Shown one piece after another: positions 1 through 10,200 of a stretch of DNA of 46,628 nucleotides. This stretch comes from CAZXFH01 sp964640055 (GTDB lineage: Bacteria; Fidelibacterota; UBA2242; JAFGTP01), in NCBI GenBank assembly GCA_964640055.1, contig CAZXFH010000026.1, positions 1 to 46,628 on the forward strand. The letters are read 5' to 3'. Position 1 is the first letter of the stretch, and each line of letters opens with the position of its first letter. Under the pieces are notes generated by a model. It did not search any database. It had not been told where the DNA came from and was given only the letters and a program-made list of their open reading frames with translations. Position numbers and translations under genes: made by a program.

Positions 1-711
1 GGTTACACCTATCTGACCAATAATTCCGCCTATAGTGTCAAGGATTATGTGCAAAAGTTACAGGAGCTGGGATTACCCGGTAAAGCGGCTCAAATTTATA
101 CCTCCGGGCTGGCCACCTTAGATTACCTGCGGGATAAGCGTCCGGATATAAAAAAACTATTTGTGGTCGGTACCCAAGGATTAAAGCAGGAATTCCGGGC
201 GGCTGAATATGAAGTGATCGCGGATGGCTCACCGGCGGAACCGGATGCGGTTATTGTAGGATTTGATACCACCCTGACCTTCGACAGATTAGGTAAAGCC
301 GGCTACTGGCTCATGCAAAACAAACCCTTTATTGCCACCCATCCCGATCGGATTTGCATCACTGACCAGCCTACCTTATTGGTAGATTGCGGTTCAGTTT
401 GCGCCGCCCTGGAAATGGCAACCGGCAGGGCTCCGGATGCGGTCCTTGGCAAACCGGATCCCGCTATGGTAACGGGTGTTCTTCAGCGGCAAGAGTTGCA
501 AGAACCAGAGGTTGCTGTGGTCGGGGACCGCTTATATACGGATATAGCCATGGCTCACCAGGCCGGTGTCATGGGTATTCTGGTCCTGTCCGGAGAGGCG
601 GGACGAACGGATCTGCAAAAAAGTAACCATACACCGGATATGGTAATTGAGAATATCAAGCAGCTGGGAACTTTATTAAGGCGCAGCCGCTCCAAGCCGA
701 AAAGCTCATAA
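1..711 (+). CDS. HAD-family sugar/aryl phosphatase, NagD-like (5' end cut off)
   Basis: The reading frame is open from base 1, so the true start lies before the window; the visible part begins G-Y-T-Y-L-T-N-N-S-A, matching the TNN(S) motif II of the NagD / 4-nitrophenylphosphatase / phosphoglycolate phosphatase branch of the HAD superfamily. Further on come a C2-type cap region, the motif III lysine in GKPDP and the motif IV acidic block GDRLYTDI, followed by the family's glycine-rich GVMGILVLSGEA. The motif I aspartates (DxDGT) should be just upstream and are not visible. These enzymes are cytoplasmic Mg-dependent phosphomonoesterases; the substrate cannot be told from sequence. The tail after the domain is basic (RRSRSKPKSS). 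A GTG at 49 is in frame but internal to the conserved fold, so it is not the start. Confidence 0.88.
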   Translation, partial: GYTYLTNNSAYSVKDYVQKLQELGLPGKAAQIYTSGLATLDYLRDKRPDIKKLFVVGTQGLKQEFRAAEYEVIADGSPAEPDAVIVGFDTTLTFDRLGKAGYWLMQNKPFIATHPDRICITDQPTLLVDCGSVCAALEMATGRAPDAVLGKPDPAMVTGVLQRQELQEPEVAVVGDRLYTDIAMAHQAGVMGILVLSGEAGRTDLQKSNHTPDMVIENIKQLGTLLRRSRSKPKSS

Positions 712-854
712 ATAAATTCGATTAAAATATTTTGGATTGATAAGGCGATTTAAGATCTGCGGCAAGCGCTGGGATAGCGTTAAGAAAAACTGAACAAATC
801 ACCTTATAGCACGTATAACAAACGCATAAAAAAACAATAATTTGAGGTGATATT

Positions 855-1079
855 TTGAGTGATAATATTCTACGGATCTATTTAACGACAAGTATTGGAG
901 GGGTGCGCTATCTGGGGTATTTAATCCTGAATTATACAACCCAACGCTATCAATTGTATTATTCCGAAGGCCATTTAATTAAGGAGTTTACGGCCAAAAA
1001 TATTAGTTTTGCAATTTGCAAAGCCCGGGAATATTTACACAGGCATGTCAAAGCAGGTTTAGCGCCCAATAGTATTTAA
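855..1079 (+). CDS. Small hypothetical protein, 74 aa
   Basis: The gene starts at TTG 855, four bases after a good ribosome-binding site, GAGGTGA at 844-850. The product is predicted soluble: no signal peptide or membrane segment, an N-terminal half rich in beta-prone Tyr/Ile/Leu residues (alternating YLGYLILNYTTQRYQLYY) and a C-terminal helix with basic residues (CKAREYLHRHVKAG). I do not recognise the family. It stands alone, with about 140 bases before it and 108 after it. The strong ribosome-binding site and the sensible composition support a real gene; the TTG start and short length keep confidence moderate. Confidence 0.55.
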   Translation: MSDNILRIYLTTSIGGVRYLGYLILNYTTQRYQLYYSEGHLIKEFTAKNISFAICKAREYLHRHVKAGLAPNSI

Positions 1080-1187
1080 CCCCCACAGCCTTATTCCTAT
1101 TTTTTTCAGTCTGATTTTTTTATTTTTACATAGATCAGCATGGAATTCTATTCCACCTGATTTATACTTGGAGACAGACGGAGAAAT

Positions 1188-2351
1188 ATGACGCTTAAGC
1201 AAAAAGTCAGTCAAATTCTACCCGAAATTCGTGCATTACGTCACTATTTGCACGCGCATCCTGAGTTGGCGGTGCAAGAATTTCACACTGCGCGTTATCT
1301 CCGTAATCAATTAAAGGCACTCAAATTTGAGATTTTTCCGCCTTATCTGGCAACTGATGTAGTGGCTTTGCTGCGAGGGCAACAACCTGGTAAACAGGTG
1401 GTCTTACGGGCCGAATTGGATGCCCTGCCTTTGCTGGAAAAGAACCAATTTGCCTATCGCTCGACAGTTAATGGTTGTATGCATGCCTGCGGACATGACG
1501 GACATATGGCCATTTTGATTGGCACAGCCCACATTCTGGCTGAATTGCGCAGTGAATTCAAGGGGTCGGTGAAATTTATCTTTCAGCCGGGTGAGGAGGT
1601 TGTTGGCGCCGGCCGGCAATTACTTGTCCGGGGGGTCTTGGATGATTCGGATCCGGACGCAGTGTTGGCTCTGCACGCCTGGCCGGGATTACCTACCGGG
1701 ATGATCTCCACGAAGGCCGGGCCCCTGATGGCAGCGGCTGATTTCTTTAAGATAAAATTATTCGGAAAAGGCGGACACGGTTCCCAGAGTGATGCCAAAG
1801 GCAATCCCATTTTGACAACCGGACGGATTATCAATGAGCTGCACAATCTACCCAAGCGTGAGTTCAGTTATCAGGAGCCGGTCACCATAAATCTGTGTAA
1901 ATTACAGGGTGGTTCCGGCGCGAATATTCTGCCCGCTGAAGTCGTACTTGAAGGATCGGTGCGGTATTTTTCAGAGCAGGTGCAGCAGCACATGCCGCAG
2001 CTCTTTGAGCAAGTCGTGCAGCGGGCGGGTAAAGCAGAGGGGACGACTGCTGCGATTGACTACCAACAGACCTACAGAGTAACCTGCAATAATAATGACA
2101 TTGTGCAATGCTGTAAAAAGTTGATCAGGGAGCAACTTACCCCACCTGGATTTCAGGAGCTGGCCGCGCCTGTAATGGCCTCTGAGGATTTTTCATTTTA
2201 TCTGGATCAATATCCCGGAGCCCTGTTTTTTCTGGGAATGGGCCCATCCAGCCCGCCACTACATACACAGCGCTTTGATTTTAACGATGAGACACTTTAT
2301 CACGGCATATTGTTTCTGGTACTGGCGACGCTGAGGCTGATGGCACGCTAG
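1188..2351 (+). CDS. M20D-family metal-dependent amidohydrolase (hippurate / N-acyl-amino-acid hydrolase type)
   Basis: At 387 residues this has the usual length of the HipO/AbgA/IlvE-like M20D amidohydrolases, which remove an acyl or aminoacyl group from an amino acid through a two-metal centre. Visible landmarks are HAHPEL (residues 22-27), the acidic D78 in ELDALP, MHACGHDGHM at 98-107 (metal-binding Cys101 and His103), FQPGEE at 132-137 with the catalytic Glu136 and metal ligand Glu137, the dimerisation-domain stretch GKGGHGSQ near 193-200, and the C-terminal metal-ligand segment ASEDFSFYL. No signal peptide, so cytoplasmic. The start at ATG 1188 has a GGAG a few bases upstream. It is convergent with the S45 acylase at 2558-4957. 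Exact substrate (hippurate, N-acetyl amino acid, indole-3-acetyl conjugate) is not decidable from sequence. Confidence 0.92.
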   Translation: MTLKQKVSQILPEIRALRHYLHAHPELAVQEFHTARYLRNQLKALKFEIFPPYLATDVVALLRGQQPGKQVVLRAELDALPLLEKNQFAYRSTVNGCMHACGHDGHMAILIGTAHILAELRSEFKGSVKFIFQPGEEVVGAGRQLLVRGVLDDSDPDAVLALHAWPGLPTGMISTKAGPLMAAADFFKIKLFGKGGHGSQSDAKGNPILTTGRIINELHNLPKREFSYQEPVTINLCKLQGGSGANILPAEVVLEGSVRYFSEQVQQHMPQLFEQVVQRAGKAEGTTAAIDYQQTYRVTCNNNDIVQCCKKLIREQLTPPGFQELAAPVMASEDFSFYLDQYPGALFFLGMGPSSPPLHTQRFDFNDETLYHGILFLVLATLRLMAR

Positions 2352-2415
2352 TAGCTATAATTTTAAGTAACTTGTGAACTTTTTTTAACCTAATTCGTAT
2401 TAAAAAATGACCAAC

Positions 2416-2498
2416 GCCCTCTTCCGGGAATGTCTCATTTATACCTCCTCCACTATAAAAATAAATGATCCCGGAGAGGGCTTCCCCCTTTTATAGTG
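2416..2498. terminator. Overlapping hairpins between convergent genes, probable bidirectional terminator
   Basis: Two inverted repeats overlap here. The larger pairs 2416-2429 with 2469-2481 (GCCCTCttCCGGGA with TCCCGGagAGGGC, one bulge) and continues inward with TCATTTAT 2434-2441 against ATAAATGA 2461-2468. The second pairs CACTATAAAA 2451-2460 with TTTTATAGTG 2489-2498 perfectly. The second repeat uses the loop of the first, so the two could form together only as a pseudoknot or be alternatives. Position between two convergent stop codons (2351 and 2558) fits a shared terminator; there is no long T run. Confidence 0.6.
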
Positions 2499-2557
2499 AT
2501 CTCTTTCGGTCTGTTATAAGGACAGTTTTTCCGGACTAAAAAACCGGGTGCGTAACT

Positions 2558-4957
2558 TTAGTCCAGGATCATCGTGTATTTAGCATGCTGACGAACGGAT
2601 TTTAAGGAGAAAAGATCCCTGTGGTACTGGCCGGCCATATATAAAGGGAACTGATCGCAATAATGTTTGCTGGCGGGTACTCCGCAGGTGCCGGTGGGAA
2701 TAATGGAGAGGGACTGATCCCAGTCGGCCGGCGTGTAGATATGACGCTGGGACGCTCCGGCTGTGATGGCAAAGGGATTGCTAAATTTATAGCCATGGTA
2801 TCCCACGGTGTGAAAACTACCAGCGGCGGGCAAGGGCCCTTGATTGAGGTCAAAAAGTCGATCCAGGATTTTAACTTCGGCAAGGGGATGTTTCAGGGTC
2901 AGACGGTGCCGCCGGCCCCATTGCCAGCGTGCGGGATTCTCACCCAGCTGAGCGCTTAAAGTATCCACAGTGGCGCGGAAACTCTGCCAGACAATGTCCT
3001 GGAATCCTTCTATTTGGTGGGAGGTGGTGATGTCATCATACCAGGCTGAGTGGGGGTTATGCCAAAGATTTTCTACCGCATACATGGGTAAATAGGTCGT
3101 GCTCAGAAATTTACGGAACAGGGGGCTTTCCATTTCATCAGCCAGCAGGTTTTCCAGAAAGCAGAGATAGAACTGATCAAAAAGGGTGGCTGCCACACTA
3201 TTTTTCGTATATACCTGATTCCAGTTATGCAGAGAATCCAAAGCCTGTTTTTCCTGAGGGGAGAGCTTTTTGCTTGCGGTCAGGGTCTCCAAGAGTCGCG
3301 GCAGGATTTTATTCACCAGTTTGGACTGATTGTCGTTCTGGATGCTTTTAAAATCATCCCGAGAGAGCCGGGATTTAGAACGCAACAATTCCCGGATCCG
3401 GTCGATCCGGTAGGGAGGTGAAAACCAGTGGCTGATATGATAGGGATAACTATTTGCAACGGTTTTGTTATTAGCCGCAGCCACGAATCCGCAATCCGGA
3501 TTATAAGTCGAAGGTTGTTCCTCAAAAGCTACCAGCCCCTCCCAGTCATAGGCATCAGTCCAGCCCGGATAGACCCGGATGCCTTGCCCCTTTTTGCGGA
3601 TGGGAATTCCGGCGCAGGTGTACAGACCGATATTGCCATGGATATCACTGTAAATCACATTCTGATTCACGGAACGAAAGGTTCTGACGGCGTTTGTGAA
3701 ATCCGCCCAGTTTTGAGCACGGTTTAAGAGATAGATGCTGCGAATTTCATCACTGTACTCATTGCCGGTCCAGCGCATGGAGATTTTTTCTTTTTTGATT
3801 CCTTTGAAGTCAGAGATGATCGGACCGCGATGTGTGAAGTGAATTTCCCTTTTTATGGGGTCACTATCTTTTACCTGAATTATTTCCTGCTGGATCCGGA
3901 GCGGGCGCCACTGGCCGTTGAAGCGGTATTGGTGCGGATTATCAGGATTGATCTTTTCCAGGTAAAAATCCATATCATCAACAGACACATTGGTGAATCC
4001 CCAGGCAATATGCGCATTATGCCCGGCAATGATAAAGGGAGCGCCCGGTAAAGCAACGCCGGTAACATTCAACTGGCCTTCAACGATGTGGTGGGCCTGA
4101 TACCAGATACCGGGACTGTTGAGTCCCAGATGCATATCATTGGCGAAAATTGGTTGGTTATTTTTGGTCTTGTGAGGTGCCAGGGCCCAGTTATTACTGG
4201 CGTTGAAGATCGTCAGACCTAGGGATGACAAGGGGGTCTGGTAACGCTGTAGCGTGGCTAAAAGATCAAACTCCAGGTTTTGGTCTGAATAATGGGGATG
4301 AACTAGGGTTTTCTGAGTGGTTACATCCGGAATAAGTTCCTGATATTGATCGCCGACCTTTTGCTTGATCTGATGTAACAAGACCTCATTTTCCCAGGGA
4401 AAGGTCAGGCTCCAGGCCATATAGCCGATCAGGTTGATGGAATGCACGGGATGCCAGGGCTCCGGCTGATATTTTAACAGGGTAAATTCCAGGGGTAATT
4501 TCTTACGATGGGTTTCAATATATTGATTAATACCGTCACTAAAGGCTTGCATGGCAGCGATTACTTCAGGGCTGGAATCAGTAAAAATAATTTCCGATTT
4601 GGCAGTGATGCGCAGCGACCGCATCAACAGATCAGTTTCAACCAGGTTTTGACCAAACAGCTCTGCGAGGCGTCCCTGTGTCACCCGGCGCAATAGATCC
4701 ATCTGCCACAGGCGGTCCTGGGCCATACAGTATCCAAAAGCACGATATAGGTCAGACTCATTGCGGGCATATATGTGGGGAATTGCATAGGCGTCACGAT
4801 AAACCGTGACACTATCCTTCAGCCTGGATAGCTGTACCGGAGTATGATAATCGGGAACCCCTTTACGTGCCAGATGGCGTACATAGAGACTGGCTGCTAG
4901 GATGCATACTACCAGCAGGATCACGATAATGCAGAGCACTTTTTTAAAGGTAGCCAT
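2558..4957 (-). CDS. Penicillin acylase family protein (S45, Ntn hydrolase)
   Basis: A 799-residue precursor of the penicillin amidase / AHL acylase type, which cleaves itself into two chains and hydrolyses amide bonds of N-acyl compounds. The N-terminus has an uncleaved-looking membrane segment (about residues 6-26, followed by RHLARKG), so the enzyme should be exported and possibly membrane-tethered. The alpha-chain region carries VYRDAYAIPHIYA (52-64) and ALGYCMAQDRLWQMD-like FGYCMAQDRLWQMD (74-87). The autocatalytic site is N-A-S254-N-N-W, making Ser254 the new N-terminal nucleophile, followed by FANDMHLGLNSPGIWYQ (271-287), all standard for S45. The start at 4957 has GGAG on the coding strand about six bases upstream. 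The family includes beta-lactam acylases and quorum-quenching AHL acylases; substrate here is unknown. Confidence 0.93.
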   Translation of the reverse strand: MATFKKVLCIIVILLVVCILAASLYVRHLARKGVPDYHTPVQLSRLKDSVTVYRDAYAIPHIYARNESDLYRAFGYCMAQDRLWQMDLLRRVTQGRLAELFGQNLVETDLLMRSLRITAKSEIIFTDSSPEVIAAMQAFSDGINQYIETHRKKLPLEFTLLKYQPEPWHPVHSINLIGYMAWSLTFPWENEVLLHQIKQKVGDQYQELIPDVTTQKTLVHPHYSDQNLEFDLLATLQRYQTPLSSLGLTIFNASNNWALAPHKTKNNQPIFANDMHLGLNSPGIWYQAHHIVEGQLNVTGVALPGAPFIIAGHNAHIAWGFTNVSVDDMDFYLEKINPDNPHQYRFNGQWRPLRIQQEIIQVKDSDPIKREIHFTHRGPIISDFKGIKKEKISMRWTGNEYSDEIRSIYLLNRAQNWADFTNAVRTFRSVNQNVIYSDIHGNIGLYTCAGIPIRKKGQGIRVYPGWTDAYDWEGLVAFEEQPSTYNPDCGFVAAANNKTVANSYPYHISHWFSPPYRIDRIRELLRSKSRLSRDDFKSIQNDNQSKLVNKILPRLLETLTASKKLSPQEKQALDSLHNWNQVYTKNSVAATLFDQFYLCFLENLLADEMESPLFRKFLSTTYLPMYAVENLWHNPHSAWYDDITTSHQIEGFQDIVWQSFRATVDTLSAQLGENPARWQWGRRHRLTLKHPLAEVKILDRLFDLNQGPLPAAGSFHTVGYHGYKFSNPFAITAGASQRHIYTPADWDQSLSIIPTGTCGVPASKHYCDQFPLYMAGQYHRDLFSLKSVRQHAKYTMILD

Positions 4958-5258
4958 AGGATTTCTCCAATATTAAAACATTGGTTAACCGGGTTATTAT
5001 GTTTTGATACGATATGAGTAGATGACAAACCCCGCTTATTAAAGTTTAATAATATGAGAAAAACATGCAATCTAATTTATTTATGAATTCAGCTCTGCAT
5101 ACCAGCCCACTATACGGGTCTATATTTCTGTAAATTGAAACGGCTGCAATGGATACTCTTGGTTTATTTTATACCCTAGAAGCAAATAATTAGATTCAAT
5201 TAATCTAAAATTATATTAGTTTTGCCTTGACCGGTAGCATTGCATAACGGAGGAGCGG
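4958..5258. other. AT-rich intergenic region between divergent genes
   Basis: About 300 bases separate the start of the S45 acylase (- strand) from the GTG of the degraded carboxypeptidase gene (+ strand), so promoters in both directions should lie here. I see no gene. One inverted repeat stands out, TTAGATT 5190-5196 and AATCTAA 5202-5208 with a five-base spacer, which could be a weak operator or chance in AT-rich DNA. A ribosome-binding site GGAGGA lies at 5249-5254. I could not assign a convincing -35/-10 pair. Confidence 0.4.
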
Positions 5259-7092
5259 GTGGGTTTCGGCAAAACAGTGATGGTTCTGGGATTCGTACTG
5301 ATCTTTGGTTGTTGCGATGCACTAAAGGCCCAAACCAAGTGGGTGAAGATTACGATTGTACAGGAACAAGACCTGGCAAAGCTGGCTGGAATGGGAATTG
5401 CCCTGGAAGGGATGCAATATAAGTCCGGCCATTTTGTCAAGCTGGCTTTAAACGAGACCGAGGTTGACCGGGTTGTCCGGGCCGGTTTTAAAGTAGCGGT
5501 GGAGATTGCGGATTTAACCCGTTTTTATCAACAGCGTTTTGATCCAGAGTATGCTAAAGATTTTGAGTTGGGTAGTATGGGGGCTTTTACACTTTCACAG
5601 AAGTCGTTCAGAAACTGGATGAATTTCACGCGCAGTATCCGGAGCTGATTTCGGAAAAACAAAGTATCGGGACCACTTTTGAGGGCCGTCCGATCTGGGC
5701 GGTTAAAATTGCGGCTGATCCGAGCATAGACAACGGCAAACCAGAAGTTTTGTATACCGGTTTGCATCATGCCCGGGAACCCGAGTCCATGATGTTGTTA
5801 ATCTATTATATGCAGTATCTGTTGGAAAATTATGCTAGTGATCCTTGGGTTACCCATCTGGTGGATAACCGCCAGCAATGGTTTATTCCGGTCCTGAATC
5901 CGGATGGTTATGTCTATAACGAAACCATTGAACCTGAAGGCGGCGGTATGCATCGCAAAAACCGTTTTCCCAATGGCTGTACCGGTACTTCCCTGGGGGG
6001 GATCTGAACCGGAATTATGGTTATATGTGGGGATACGATAACAATGGTTCCAGCGGTTATAACTGTGATCAGATTTACCGGGGATCGGCCGCTTTTTCCG
6101 AACTGGAAACCCAGACCATCCGGGATTTTTGTCTGGCGCGTGATTTTGTTTTAGCGCTGAACTATCATACCTATTCCAATTTGCTGATCCATCCCTATGT
6201 CGAATTGAATCCCGGTGTGATAAATCTGGGAAACCTCGCGGCCCGGGATACAGTGAACAATACCGCTGCGCCCTTGCAGCTCTCACTGGCGCCCGCCACT
6301 CCGGTGGGGGAAAAGCTGGTCTTAAACATCACCCTGCAGGATGAGGACGGTTTTCTAACCACCGATTCCATTGTCATGCGGGCTGGCAGACCCGATACGC
6401 TTTTTGCTGAAAACGGCGAAGAAGAGCTGCTCCAGTGGGCACCGGAAACGAACTGGGGCATTTGCGATCAACATTTTAGTAGTGAGCATGGCTTAACTGA
6501 CAGTCCAGGCAGTGATTATAGCAATAATTCCGTGAATGCGCTCACTTTGTCACAAAGTCTGGACCTGAGCCAGCTCAGTAGTGCGTGCTTACGGTATATG
6601 ACCCGCTGGGATATTGAACCGGGCTGGGATTTTGGTCAGGTTGAGATCTCGCTGGACGGGGATAACAGCTGGCAGGCCCTGCGGTCACCGGGCATGTCAG
6701 CCGGTACCGGTTCCGGCGTCCAGAACAGTAATAGCTATGGATATGAGGGCACGCACACCGAATGGCGGGAAGAGATTATCTATCTGGATGAGTATACCGG
6801 TAATGATCATGTTTTATTGCGGTTTGTATTGCGGACCGATACGGCCGTTACCCACGATGGCTGGTATCTGGATGATATCATTCTATGGGCTTATCCCCGG
6901 GTTTCCTATCTGGCTGGTGATGTTACCTTAGACGGAAAGATTGATGTTTCGGATGTGGTGCGCACGGTGAATATCATCCTTGGTTTGTATAAGGCATCCG
7001 CACCGGAAACCGGCGCGGCAGATATAGACGGTGACGGCGCAATCCAGGTGTATGATATTGTCGCGCTGGTTAATCTGATTCTCAATGGCTGA
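5259..7092 (+). pseudogene. M14 zinc carboxypeptidase with C-terminal dockerin-like repeats, disrupted by two frameshifts and an internal deletion
   Basis: Starting at GTG 5259 (GGAGGA just upstream) the frame gives a signal peptide ending ...DALKA-Q and a propeptide, then runs out of frame at a G run (5579-5583). The M14 domain resumes in the next frame (FTEVVQKLDEFHAQYPEL, then the zinc motif GLHHAREPES and FIPVLNPDGY) and breaks again at a G run 5995-6001, after which the third frame continues DLNRNYGY and NYHTYSNLLIHPY, the third zinc-ligand histidine. Both breaks can be healed by adding one G. Directly after LLIHPY, near 6199, the sequence turns into a CARDB-like beta domain (VGEKLVLNITLQDEDG...), so the part of the M14 fold bearing the catalytic Glu is missing. 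Then come a jelly-roll domain like that of immune-inhibitor-A proteins (about 6410-6900) and two dockerin-like calcium repeats (VTLDGKIDVSDVVRTVN; ADIDGDGAIQVYDIVALVN) at the end. An intact relative lies at 18451. I judge it inactive; the frameshifts alone could be sequencing errors or slippage. Confidence 0.85.
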
Positions 7093-7136
7093 GCCGCGCA
7101 GCCAGCCGCCCAAACCGGCCAATATTTAGCCTATAT

Positions 7137-7187
7137 CACAATTATTCTCTTTCTGAAAAAACCTGTGCTTTTTATCACAGGATTGTG
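7137..7187 (+). other. Stem-loop in the leader of the giant beta-helix gene
   Basis: CACAAT 7137-7142 pairs with ATTGTG 7182-7187 and, inside it, CCTGTG 7162-7167 pairs with CACAGG 7176-7181. The inner stem is directly followed by the outer right arm. It lies after the stop of the degraded carboxypeptidase and 65 bases before the next start. There is no T tract after it, so it is a weak terminator at best; it may equally be a leader structure. Confidence 0.3.
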
Positions 7188-7252
7188 TAGATTGCATTAT
7201 TATCTTGTAGTAAGAAATGTCGTTCTGTTTAATAAATTTTAAGAGGGCAGCC

Positions 7253-10200
7253 ATGAAGTTAAAAAATATAACAATTGTGGTTTTTGCTATAATTGTGCTT
7301 GTTTTTGCCGGTGAGGTATGGGCGGTCGATTATTATGTTGATCCGGTTAATGGTGTTGATGACGGGGCCCATGGCACCGGACCGGCAGAAAATGCCTGGC
7401 AGACGGTTCAGTATGCGATCGATAATGTTTCCGATCCCACCACAGCCACGATTATTATTCATATTGCCAGTTGCCAGGATACGATTGATAATATGATTTC
7501 TATTGATCGGAACTTTAGCGATTTGACCCTGACAGGGGCGGGACCCGCAGCCACCATCCTGATTGGCAGCGCGACCCGGATCTTTAAAATTATAACCGAT
7601 GAAGCGGTTGCCATGCAAAATATGACCATCCGGGAGGGGAGTATTTCCGGCTCTTTTGGAGGGGCTATTTACATGCTGGATACCTGTGATCTGACCATCG
7701 AGAATTGCGAATTCATTGCAAACCATTCCCCTTATCTTGGTCCGGATGTTGGCAATGGTTATGGGGGTATGCTCAGTATGAGTGGCAACTGTAATCTTGT
7801 CATGAGCGACTGTGTGGTCCGGGAAAACATTGCTTATAAAGGGAGTGGTATCCATGCTTCCGGGGGGACTGTTACCCTGGAAAAGTGCGTTTTTGATGGT
7901 AATGAAAGCTCTTTATGTGGCTGTATTTTCGGTACGGATTCCGCGGTCATCGACCTGACCGATTGCACCCTGAAAAACAATACGGATGGGGGTGCGATCA
8001 GAATGGACACCCACAGCAACCTGAGTTTAACCCGCTGTACGATCAATAATAACGCGAATAATTTAAATGGCGGCGGCCTTTATCTGAATAGCGGTACCCA
8101 TGTCATTACCAATTCGACGATCTGTCATAATATCATTAATGATATTGAGCGCTGGGAACACGGGGCGGGAATTTATATGACCGACACCGTGGAACTGACT
8201 TTAACGAACACCACCATTGCATATAATTCAGTTCTCGCAGTTGGCAGAGGGGGCGGTATCGCTCAGGAAGGTGGAGAGCTATATGCGAAAAATTGTTTAA
8301 TTGCCAATAATACAGCCTATGATGGCGGTCAGATCCAGGAAGATTTTTATAAAACAGGTGGAAGCACTTATAGTAATGGCTATAATATTGTTGAAAGAGA
8401 GCATCTTGATCCGGTTTGGCCGGCAGAAGAAACCGATATTACCGGCCATCAGGCCGCGCTCAATTTGAGTTCTGTGCTCGCTGATAATCATACGAGTTAT
8501 CATACCCAGACCCTGGCCCTGACCACCAATAGTGTGGCCATCAATAACGGGGAGGCGATCACACCGAATAATGGCGTCACCATTCCCACCCAGGATCAGC
8601 GGGGGAGTTCCCAAAACAGCCAGATTGACATTGGGGCCTATGAATACTGGGGCAATGGGGGTGCCAATCCCGCTAATCCCAATCCGGAGCCATCCAATCA
8701 CGTCCTTGATTTTTCAAGCAGTTATGATTCAGAGCTGAGCTTTAGCTGGACAGAGAATGATGGTGCACAACCCCCTTGCGGATATCTGCTGGTGGTCTCT
8801 GAAGCGGCGGTTACCCCTCCGGAGGATGGTACGGATCCAGTCGATGACACAGATCTCCGCGGTGATCCGGGCACAGGGATTGTGCATGTTGCCCATGGTG
8901 AAACCAGTTATTCGTTCGCCTTTTTTGATGAATTGACGGAATATAATGTGCAGATCTATCCTTACACAAATTCCGGGAGTATTATCGATTTTAAAACCGA
9001 TGGTACGGTACCGACGTTAGTAGCGTCTACCTATCCCCCGGAACCCGAGCTGCATGTTACCAATTTTCAGGCCGAGGCCTACAGTGGTACTCAGATTGAT
9101 TTGAGCTGGGAAAGGTCCTGGGATCTGATGGGAGAGGGCTTTTTGATCATTGCTGCAACCGGTGACATCATCCCGCCGACCGACGGTGTAGATCCGGCTG
9201 ATGACACTGATCTTACGGATGGGAATGGCACTGTGCATGTGAATATGTTAGCGCAAACTTATTTTACCTATAGCTTTACCAATTGCAGTCCGTCTACCTC
9301 CTATAATTTTGCAATCTATCCCTATTCAAATAGCGATGACCATATTGATTATAAGACCGATGGAGAGGTGCCGACCGCCGAGGCCCGGACAGCGACGCCG
9401 CCCGAACCCGGTGACCTGATCATCTCCGAGGTTTTTGGCGATGATGTTTCCCTGGATTATGCCAATGACGGATATGTGGAGATATACAATCCAACGCCCA
9501 ATTTAATCAGCCTGGAAAATGTGGAAGTGCGCTATTACAATGATGGCTCCGGTACCCCGACCGGGATCGCTGACCTCTCCATTCCTTTTAATCCCATGAA
9601 TAATGCAACCATCGCACCGGATGGCTATAAGATCATTGCTGATGTGAACGGACAAATGGGGAGTGCATTTGTCATGTCTCATGGGGTGGACGCCGACTAT
9701 TATGCCATGGGCTTTCCTTTTGATGGCGGGGAGGATCTGATTGATATTCATCTGAATCCGATCATTGACCATTTCAACAATCCGGATTCCATCTGGTCCT
9801 GGGGCAGTGATATCATTCTGGAAAGAATCGCGCTGGGGGTTGGTTCCGGAATCTCCCAGTCTGCCTGGTTTGAAAATACCACGGGCAGCGGTACTCCAGG
9901 GCAGCCCAATGAAAATCCCCTGCCGGGAAAGATTATCTATGTTGATATCGACGCTACAGGCAGTAATGATGGCAGTTCCTGGACCGATGCCTTTAATGAC
10001 CTGCAGGATGCCCTGGCCTTTGCGGATAGTGCAGACCAGATCTGGGTAGCGGAAGGTATTTATATTCCTTCCGAACCCTATGATTTCGATCAAAACGGGA
10101 CCCCTGAAACCCGCGAAGCCACTTTTCAAATCCCTGCAGCTGTAAAAGTCTACGGTGGTTTTGCTGCGACGGAAAGTGAGCTGGATGAAAGAACGGATTA

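Noticed and set aside
2602..4696. Several open frames on both strands inside the S45 acylase gene
   Set aside because: They are out-of-frame shadows of a gene with a complete conserved family sequence and have no ribosome-binding sites or recognisable products.
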